Below, piece after piece: positions 50,023-59,500 of a DNA stretch of 64,000 nt. The notes under the pieces were generated by a model. The model was given only the letters and a program-made list of their open reading frames with translations. It was not told where the DNA came from and ran no database searches. Source of the stretch: Anthopleura xanthogrammica (taxonomy: Eukaryota > Cnidaria > Anthozoa > Actiniaria > Actiniidae). The translations under genes and the position numbers were made by a program. Location: NCBI GenBank assembly GCA_964019055.1, contig OZ025211.1, positions 6,277,835-6,341,834 of the forward strand, read 5' to 3'. Each line of letters begins with the position of its first letter. Within the stretch, counting starts at the first letter, position 1.

Positions 50023-53000
50023 ATGGAGTGTTTAAGAAGAATTGGGTTTGTGTTTTCAGCTCTTTATCGTCGTTTCAGGGAAGGACGAGAAGAGAAGATA
50101 GATGAAGAGATATTGGAGCTGATAGCCGAACGGGCAGCAAGGAAAAAAGCAGCTCTCAAAGAAAGGGAAAAATCGATTAAAAGAGCTCAAAATCGACGCT
50201 GTCTGACAACGATCAATGTTAGTGGACAAAGATTTGTCGTGGATAAGGATATCTTCTCTCGTTTTCCAGGTTAGTTGTTTACTCTCACTTAGAACTTCAA
50301 TTCTGTTGAATTATTCTGTAGCTCAATAATAATTTTTCAAAAAACTTTGAATTTTGATACATATATATTTGAGCGGGTACAATGGCTTTAGTATTTTAGT
50401 TATATGCAGTATGCGTAACGAAAGCACCAAATACTGGTTTAATTACTATTCCTAGCTCCCATAGAATCGAACAGATGGCAAGTGTCTCTTATTTTTCTAG
50501 CTACCTTTTCTTTGTTAACAAAAGCACCGTGGGTTCCACAAAGATATCAAAAACTTAAACAAGCTTGAGGTCTATATAGGTTTACCTTTACATTTAAAAT
50601 CATACTGTGATCTTGAAAACTATAGTTCCCAAATACTTACAAAATATTAACATTATTATTCATATTGCGCGCATTTATGATGGAGGAAAACAAAAATTAA
50701 AATCTTGTTTTTTTTCCGGTGAAAATCATAGCCTTCAAACAATACATCTTTCTTTCAAATAGCTAATAAATAGGAAGCTGAAAAAGACTTAAGGCAAGTC
50801 TCACTAAGTAAAGAAGTTATCAAAGTCCATTATTATTGATCGAAGTTATTTTTTCTCACACAAAAATAGCTCAAATAAATATGGGTAAAGGTTATCGAAT
50901 ACACTTATTGTTATTGAAATTTCGATGTCCTTTGTGGCCGGCTTTTTAAGAATTCTGGTTTCTGTATCTTAACCACGTATTCTCTTAGAGCAATGTATTT
51001 ATTTCCTCCTAAAGAATTAATAGAAAAGTATGTATTTTTGTCCTTCGTTTTATAGTTGGAAGGTACATTACAATGAAAAGAAAAGGACAAATTCTGCTGT
51101 CTTAGATGGGTACAACTAAAGAATATTCGGTTTGGGTGTCATTTACCAACTTTAGAATCAGAAAAATATACAGTATATATATATATATTATTTTTTTATT
51201 TATTTTTTTATTTTTTTATATTTTTTTATATTTTTTAGGTTAAGCCTAAATCAATAACTAAAACATGAGATTTTCTAAGTCCTTTATTGTCAAATCATCA
51301 AATATATCTCAAAGAATTTTTCTTCATTGAAAACAAACCCAATGTAACCGCAAAACACAATTATCGATCACGAGTTCAAAAACTACAACAAAAGTGTTTT
51401 CATAACTGCTGGAGCAGAATTTAAGCCAATTAATATGGCGCCTCGAGAAATGGGAATTTTGATGGAGCTGACTTGATAAGAATATAATGAGGAGACAAAT
51501 ACCTTTATCTGAGCAGAAAGAGTATTAAATATAATATAATATATATCGTACTAGTCTAGTTATTAAAGGTGGTTTATGTTTAAGAAGCAGTGAATTTAAT
51601 AATGAATGAACCCCAACCAAAGAAAAGGTGAAAGACTGGACACTAGAATGACGTACGCTTTAAAATCAGCCAATAAGGGATCGAAGGGAGGTCGGCAGCC
51701 ATTGCTGACTCTTTCGATCGTGGGAAGACTGGGTCGAAAACGGACAACCGTGCAAACAAGGCCAAAATATTTTGTTCATATATTCGGTCAAAATTGTACT
51801 TACATTTGTCGAGCTCAATGGTATCATACAACTACGTATATCGAAAACGTTCATTTTGTCCAGCCTCAACAGTTGTCCGGTCTCGTCACCAGTCCCTTCA
51901 CTCGATATGAAACCTGCCAATTTTGGACGAGTTAAGGTTGAGTACTATTTCTAAGTAAAGAACATATTTATTAGAAATGCGCACATCTGTTGTGAACAAA
52001 ACTAGTACCTATAACACAACCACCTGTATCTACTTACTAGCTATTATGCCAGTTATGGGATTCCTGTGGTACAAGAAAAAAGCAATTTCACAGGGAGCCC
52101 ACCACTAAGACAAAAAAATTTAACGTCACCCTTCTAAGATTAACATTTTATTTTTTAGATACTCTTCTGGGAGGCAATTTCAAGGAAAGCTTCTTCGATT
52201 CACGAAGAAAGGAATACTTCTTCGACCGCGATCCAGAGGTGTTCAAATACATCATAATATTCTACAAAACAGGCAAGCTTCACTTTCCGGAAGAAGAATG
52301 CGCCTGTTGCTTCGATACCGAATGTCGTTACTTCGGCATTCAAACGGGTATCATGTCAGACTGTTGTCACGAGCCTTTTGGCGAACAAACGGAGGACTTC
52401 AACGAGTATCTACGAAGGAACAAGCCTCTGGAAATCCCCAAGGTTTCTGAAAACCAAGCATGTCTTCAAAAGCTACGAAGGAAAATGTGGAAAATCTTTG
52501 AAGAACCTGGCGGCAATGTATTTGGTTTACTCCTGCATTACATCTCAGCTGCCTTCATCGTTGTCAGCGTTATAAGCTCCGTCGTAGAGACTATTCCATG
52601 TGGGATCCAAAAATGCGGGAAAAAGTACGCCAAAGAGTTTTTTCTAACCGAAGCAGTCTGTGTAACTCTTTTCTCTGCTGAATACGTCTCAAGACTTTTT
52701 GCTGCTCCAAAGAGATGGGAATTCGTCAAGAAATTCCTAAGTATTATAGACCTGATAGCCATTCTTCCTTTTTATGCTGGTCTCATCTCGCCTGAAGCAT
52801 CCGAGGGTCCCTTCACGGTTCTTCGAGTATTCAGGATCTTTCGGATAGTAAAAATGTCACGCCACAGTACAAAGGTGCAGCAAGCGGGTAGCTCTTTGAG
52901 AGAAAGTTTCTCTGAACTCAGTTTTGTTTTTGTGGTACTTGCTGTTATGATTATCATATTTTCGTCGGTGATATACTACGCTGAGAGCGCCTATCCTGGT

Positions 53001-54920
53001 ACGAACTTTACTAGTATCCCAGCAACCTTTTGGTATACTATTGTTACTATGACAACGCTAGGGTAAGTTGATCGAAATAACTATTTTAACAGTTAAAATA
53101 AAAAATACACCTTCGAAATGTCAACCGGTCCCTAATTACACCATCTGGTAAAGGACAATGCAGTTCTGGGATCCTAATAAGAAAATTCAAATTTTCAACT
53201 GCCTCATATATTTACTCAGGGTTAGCCTCATTTCAGTGTCAATACTAACTGAACTAATACCAACGGTAAAGTAAAGAATGCACAACTTCAACAATACAAA
53301 CACTTTGAAATGATATGCTGCCACAGACCTGAAACACACGAACTTCGTAATGTTGTGAGTGGTTAATGACTATTGGCTAGCTAGTGAGAAACCGGGAAGA
53401 CTGGTACCGACCGACCCGAAAACGAGGCTAATTGATCGGCTTTCAAGTCAGATAACTGAAGGAGCAAAATTGGCATTAATCATTAATTGTCATTGTTGTA
53501 ATATGCTCATTGGAAAAGAGTCTATAGAACCCTAGATTTGAAAGTATCTTGGATGCTAGCTAAAAGAAAAATACAGGAAATCGCTTCGCTTTTTTTGAAG
53601 GGAATTTGGGACCATTAAATTATTATTTTTCTCTTATTATCCTCAAATCTAAAATAGATTTGAAAGGCGTACATCTATTACGAACGGACCCAAGGCTTCG
53701 TATCTATGTAATTTATTCTAACATGTCAACTTTTTGAGTGCGAAAGTTTTGAATAATTAATTCCATGCAGTTAATTATCGTCAAGTTAACCTTGTCAATA
53801 TCGTCTGTGGTTAAGTACAGACCCCTTGGATCGATTCCCAATCAGCCTAAAGTTCGAGCGCAAAAAAAAAATAGAATATTAAATTTAGTTTTAAGGATCG
53901 AAATGGATTTGCACTTGAACCACTGCGAGGGGTCTATTAATATTCGAGTTATTCAGTACATCTGATTGTATTCACTAATAAGAATCGGATGTGGAATTAA
54001 ATAAACCACAGGTTGACGCATTTTGGGTTTAAAAATAAGAGCTTACCTCAAGACTTTCTGACCATGTTAAAGGATAGTCTAAAAGACTACAGACGAAGAG
54101 CGCTATTCTGTTGTCAGCTATCTTCTACATGTACTGAGATAAACTGAGCCAAGCCTCTGCTACATGACAGTGAGACTTATCCCTAGAGAGACAACATTTA
54201 CTCAGACTTTTTAAAGTCGTTGTTAACAATGGCTATTGTATTGGGAATTGTTTATTATCCTGTAATTCCACATTCCAATTCCTTCATGAAATGTAGACAA
54301 TATGTTTGTTTGGACAGTCTGCTATGAATTAATTTTATCAGGATTTTTTGGATCATCACTAAAATCAGTCAATCAGCTAAATGCATGTATCAGACAAGAT
54401 GGTCCAAAGATTTGTCTGAATCGCTTCCATATCAGATAAAACAAAAAATGGTTAAAAAAATGTTTTTTAGTTAAAAAAAAAGAACACAGAAAACGAAAAA
54501 GAAAGCTTGAATGAGCCAAAAAAACTCGCCCAGCTGCGCTAGTATTGGCGTCAAGTCAAAGTCAAAAATTCAAATCATAGGGATTTTATTGAAATTGTCC
54601 ACAACATGATTTGGTGTCAGACAAACGCTTTGCAAGAGCATTAACAGGAATAAATTTCATGAAATCTAGGTTGTCTAACCGGTCTTTTGTTCGATTTCAG
54701 CTATGGTGATCTAGTGCCAGAGAGCATTGTAGGACGGTTGACTGGTGCGCTTTGTTCGTTAAGTGGAATCCTAGTTGTCGCTTTACCAGCACCAGTGTTA
54801 GAAAAGAACATGAAAAAGGCGAGGAAAGGCGAAGAAGACGATAGATTACCCTTAACGTACCAAGAACAGGAGAAAGAAGGAGAAAAGTCAGAAATTGCTG
54901 AAGAACAATGTGAAGCATGA
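50023..54920 (+). CDS. Divergent Shal-type potassium channel subunit, possibly modulatory
   Basis: Complete three-exon coding sequence: 50023-50269, 52159-53062 and 54701-54920, GT-AG and phase-consistent, 456 residues. The N-terminus (1-60) is charged and probably helical (LIAERAARKKAALKEREKS) with no Kv4 hydrophobic start. T1 runs about 61-155 with zinc ligands H124, C130, C151 and C152, which excludes the Shaker/Kv1 group. S1-S6 are all present; VVETIPCG after S1 is Shal-like. S4 keeps R305, R308, R311, K314 and R317, and the filter is TTLGYGD. The S4-S5 linker differs strongly from Shal (KVQQAGSSLRESFSE), S6 has PAP (413-415) for PVP, and VSNFSRIY after it is replaced by LEKNMKKA. The tail is short and acidic, without the dileucine motif. 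A cnidarian Shal gamma-type subunit that alters Shal gating is known from jellyfish; relation to that protein is inferred. Confidence 0.88.
50270..52158 (+). other. First intron of the Shal-type paralog
   Basis: It lies between FP| and |DTLLG of the T1 domain, phase 1; the Shal gene has no intron there. The interior is AT-rich, with an AT/T-rich tract at 51176-51240 ending in a decoy TTTTTTAG. A less AT-rich block at about 51600-51950 is open on both strands for 80-110 codons but matches nothing I know. Confidence 0.8.
53063..54700 (+). other. Second intron of the Shal-type paralog (filter intron)
   Basis: Donor GGG|TAAG is read as CTAGG|GTAAGT and acceptor as GATTTCAG|CTATGG, splitting the filter glycine codon after two bases. 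This is the position and phase of the 9.5 kb Shal intron. The interior shows no gene. Loosely inverted AGACCCCT/AGGGGTCT ends at about 53819-53937 may mark a decayed element. Confidence 0.85.
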
Positions 54921-56522
54921 ATTAATCAATTATAAATGAAATATTGACTGAATGAAACACACTAATATAATGGGAAGCCATTTCAATGTACGGCATAACG
55001 TGCCGTGTATGTACCGTCCTGAATGGAATCGTGACAAGTTTTTTCAAAGCACCCAACCTCTAAAGAAACCTCGACTTTGTTGAATGCCGGCACAACAATT
55101 ATGCCCAGAGATTAATTGTCACAAGACAGACATGCGCAGAGTCCTTGTCACAAAACAGACATGCGCAAAGAGACCTTGTCACAAAACAGACATGCGCAAA
55201 GAGACCTTGTCACAAAACAGACATGCGCAAAGAGACCTTGTCACAAAACAGACATGGGCAAAGAGTCCTTGTCACAAAACAGACATGCGCAATAAGTCCT
55301 TGTCACAAAACAGACATGCGCAGAGTCCTTGTCACAAAACAGACATGCGCAAGAAGTCCTTGTCACAAAACAGACATGCGCAAAGAGACCTTGTCACAAA
55401 ACAGACATGCGCAAAGAGTCCTTGTCACAAAACAGACATGCGCAAAGTCTGTCACAAAAAAGACATGCGCAAAGAGAACTTGTCGCAAAACGGATATACA
55501 CAGAGAGCTTGTCACAAAACAGACATGCGCAAAGAGACCTTGTTACAAAACAAGCATGCGCAAAGAGTCCTTTTCAGAAAACAGGCATGCGCAAAAAAAT
55601 TGCTTAGCGACCGCCATTCCTTGAACCCACGCATCTTTTGGTCTCCGCCAAGAAAGGGCTCTGGCTGAACTCAACCCTTTTCTGATTGGCTGATGCATCC
55701 AACGAGAAGAAACCAAAATAAAACTAGAACCAATGAAAGCGGTTCTTGAATTCACCGGGGAACGGCCTATAGGAATGAAGGATCATGACTTTCTGCGTTC
55801 ATACTGCAAAAAATATCCTAAGAACTAGGGACTGCGATAAGGAAACTGTTTAGCTGCCCATGTAACATTTTGAAATTCATAAGTAACCAGTGTGCGCAAA
55901 CAATGCCATCTCCAATGGGCGTTACAACACAGCGGTAACTCATGAATTTGATATCTATGCTGTTTATAAAAAAGATTGACTGAAGAGCATCTGATAAGAA
56001 GATGTTTATTTGCACTGTTCATCTAGTTTTCGTGTTCTTGTAATAAATATTAACACGCCTCTAGAACAATGAGGTAAAAAAGTCAAGAAAATTGAACAAA
56101 AATGATGTTTCAAAATACGATAAAAGATATAACGCAGTAACAAACACTCTTTGTATATACAAAGGAATATTTTGCAAAGGAAAACTGAAAATAAAACCGC
56201 TAATGTTTTGCATGAATAACAACAAATAAAAGAAAAGCGTTCTTTCAAACCAAAATTAGTGTATCATTTTTTTGTTGATGAAAGTTCATAACAAACAAAA
56301 AAATACTCACACTTGATAATTTAAAATGAAAAAAAAAATTCCCAAAAATATCTTTTCAAATCAAATATATTTACAGTGCCATAGTTATGCTGTGCATCAT
56401 GATCATGGTATCCTATTCATTTGAGTATAAAAAATTACAGGCGAAGGAATTGAGAAATGGAGTAATTTTTGTTACATATTTGCAGACAAGTACCTAGTAG
56501 GGTTTCAAAGAGTTATTCTAAG
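54921..56522. other. Convergent region between channel and dynein 3' ends
   Basis: No gene is seen between the two stop codons. It holds the 31-bp minisatellite at 55100-55610. The first plus-strand AATAAA past the channel stop is at 55717-55722. A minus-strand AATAAA for the dynein gene is at 56005-56010. If both are used, the two transcripts end within about 300 bases of each other. Confidence 0.5.
55100..55610 (+). repeat. 31-bp minisatellite, about 16 units
   Basis: The unit reads CTTGTCACAAAACAGACATG then CGCAAAGAGAC, with variants of about 27-31 bases. No stop codon occurs in any forward frame of the common unit. Because 31 is not a multiple of three, successive units are read in successive frames, so all three plus-strand frames stay open and give basic repeat peptides. 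It starts 180 bases after the channel stop codon and precedes the first AATAAA, so it is probably transcribed as 3' UTR. Confidence 0.9.
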
Positions 56523-59500
56523 TTAGTCATTCAACTGACAGAGTAATGCAGTTCCTTTCTCGATCCAGTAGGACTGGGGTGAGTCAGTGGGTAAATACAC
56601 AGCAACAACGAAGTTAGTAGAGTGACCTACAGCAAAACAAACCAATAAAATATCATTAAAAAAAATATCAAAAAGCAAAAACTTTAAGTCCCGGATCCAA
56701 TTGGAATTTAGCGTGTTAGGTTTTGCATAGGGAGGAAAACCGGAGAACCTGGAAAAAATCCCCCGAATGAATCAAGGAAGAGACCTAACAAACTCTTCTA
56801 ACATGTGATGCCAAATCATCTCAGAGGTATCTGAGTACACTATCAAAAGCATTCAGGAAAATGTTCTTTTGGAATTTGTTTTTCCACATTGTGTGAACAC
56901 ATTTGGTGTTTATACATGTCACTTTACCTGTAGTTGATAGTACACCAGCTCTCTCGGACGTTTTGTACAGAGGGCATTTGTACAACGCGGGGTCTGGAAC
57001 CACGTTCATTTGAGGCTCCATGTGCAACATGGGTAATGGCTGTCAGATAAGAACAACAATAATCATTACACCACTTATAATAATTAAATAAGTTGATAAA
57101 TATGCTTAATTAGTTTGTGGTTGCTATTGATTTTGAAAGCATTTTTGTGCTTTTTTGTTGGTTCAAACTTTCAATCTAAACGGCCGCATCTCAGACAATT
57201 CTTAGCTAGAAATTTCTTTAGAACCAAATGCATTTTTGTTGAAATAAAGGGCGTTTTCCCTCCCTCCTCTCCTCCCCTTCCCTTAAAATGCCCGGGTCTA
57301 CGAGAAAGAATCATTACTGACCGGATTCATAATTCCATATTCAGCATCTCCTATTAACATTCTGTCGTCATCCCATCGTGCGCAATCAAAGTACAGACCA
57401 TGGACAAGCACACCGTCCTCTGGCACATCCAGCTCATCGTCCATTTGTAGGGTCTGTCCATACTCAAGCTTTGCTGTTGCCTCGGCTACCTCTTCTTGAT
57501 ATCGGTACTGCGGTAACATGTTAAAGCTGAATGAAAGTTGATCGATTGGCAGGTTGTATTTTCGGGCGTGGTTTTGTAGTGTTCCTGTTAGGAAACCTGA
57601 AATCGCCAATGAAAATATAACGTCAATACAACAAACCCTTTTTTACAAGTTTAAGTTTCCTTCTTATTCACCAACGCGGTCTTAACTTACTCTAATATAC
57701 TGTTCACCTCTGACACCATTCTGTATGTTTGATTTGTGAAAAACGTAACATGAGCGCGCAGGCGCGTTTTGATTGTCACTAGAGTGATTTAGCATTAGGA
57801 CGCGAACGCCAAAGACGACGGCATGAGCGCATTTCGTTTTCGTGCGCGCACCGTGCCCAACGTGATTGACATCCTCCACAGGACGTGAAAGCACTACAAA
57901 TGGAGTCCTGTCGAGGATGTCAACCTCGTTGAGGACGGCGCGCGCACGAAAAAAATGCGCTCTCGCTGTCGTCTTTGACGTTCTCGTCCTGATGCTAAAT
58001 CACTCTACTCTTGCAAGGAGAGCGTCAGCATAAAAGAAACCTGTGCGTACATGAAAAAGTGCTGGAGTCATTGTCTTGAGGACATTCTATGTATATCCAT
58101 TCTATGTCTATCTAATTCCTTGCACAGTTAACTAAATCTATTCTTTCCGCGGAAGAGCAACTAATAAGAAAAAGGAAATGGAAAATCTGAATGGGAATTA
58201 TTGTTTACCTTGAGGGAAGAAAAACCCAGAAATCCAGAAGGATTTAGGCGGACCATGAATGATCCATTGCTGTTGAAGAACAGAGAGAACTACATTAGTG
58301 ATAATTCAGTATACTACAAGCAATAAACCAGCAAAAACGTATTGAACCAGCCAACACGACTGCTGTGTGCTAAAGGCCCATCATGTGGATGGTGACTACT
58401 TACATCAATAAAGGCACATCTGAGTACCAGGTCCTTAACCCATGAACCTAGAGTTTTTAAAGACGGGTATGCAGCATTTGACCACATTGTAGGAACCTAG
58501 AACAAGAACACACACTATTATCAAACGTACTTGACTGTGCTTTCTACAATCATGCGCTGTTTTTTTTACAGCCAAAAACGCTGGAAATAGTTGGAGAGTT
58601 TGCTAGAACCATACAAGAGGGTCGTTTGCTAAGATTTTTCCAGCCAAAAACCCTGGAGAAAAAAGTAGCAGTTTGCTAGAACCACATATACAAAAAGGTG
58701 GTTTGCGAAGATTCTTCCATAAAAAAATAATAATAAAAAAAAGAAATGGGAAAGGGTTGCGAGTTTGCAAGAACCATACAAGAGTGTCGTTTGCTAAGAT
58801 TGTTCGAGTCAAAAGCCCTGGAAAAATGTTGGACAATTTCCTAGAACCATATAAGTGGGTCGTTTGCAATTTTTTTTGCCTCAGCCTGTATTACCAATAT
58901 ATTGATAAAGGATTCTTACCATATTGTTGATGAAACTGGTGTAAACCATGTCCAGTTCTAGGGACATAACCACTAAACCCTTTATGGCCTTCTGTAGTTG
59001 ATTGAGAGACTTTTTGATGACTTTGAGCAAGTTGTTGAATCGATCAACCTCCTGTCCAAGGACTGTTGTCAGAGAATTGTATCTACCTTTGTCGTCAGTC
59101 TTAAACAAAGGAACAAAAGAGAATGGATGAGTGAATACTCCAAATGGAAAGTAACAAAAAGATTAATCCATGCATAAGGGCGATGGTAGTGAGTGCGCGA
59201 TCATTTTTAAGATTGGTGTTCACATCTGCACATCATTCGTAGTTTTTCACGTGCCGACGGACGTCACACTTACAGGCGGTGGCGCGCATGCTCGAATCCT
59301 GTCGTCATTGCTCAATTGGACAACCACCACCACCATCATTACCATCATCATCATCATGATCACCGCATCGGCATCATCTCCATCATCATCACATTCAGCA
59401 CCACCACCACCACCACCACCATCATCCTCATCATGATCACCGCATCGGCATCATCTCCATCATCATCATCACATTCAGCACCACCACCACCACCATCATT

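Noticed and set aside
55084..55668. Plus-strand frames of 90-190 codons (basic, repeats of HKTDMRK and VTKQTCAK) and a CRISPR-like look
   Set aside because: The frames follow from a 31-bp tandem unit lacking stops; there are no unique spacers between repeats, and the host is eukaryotic.
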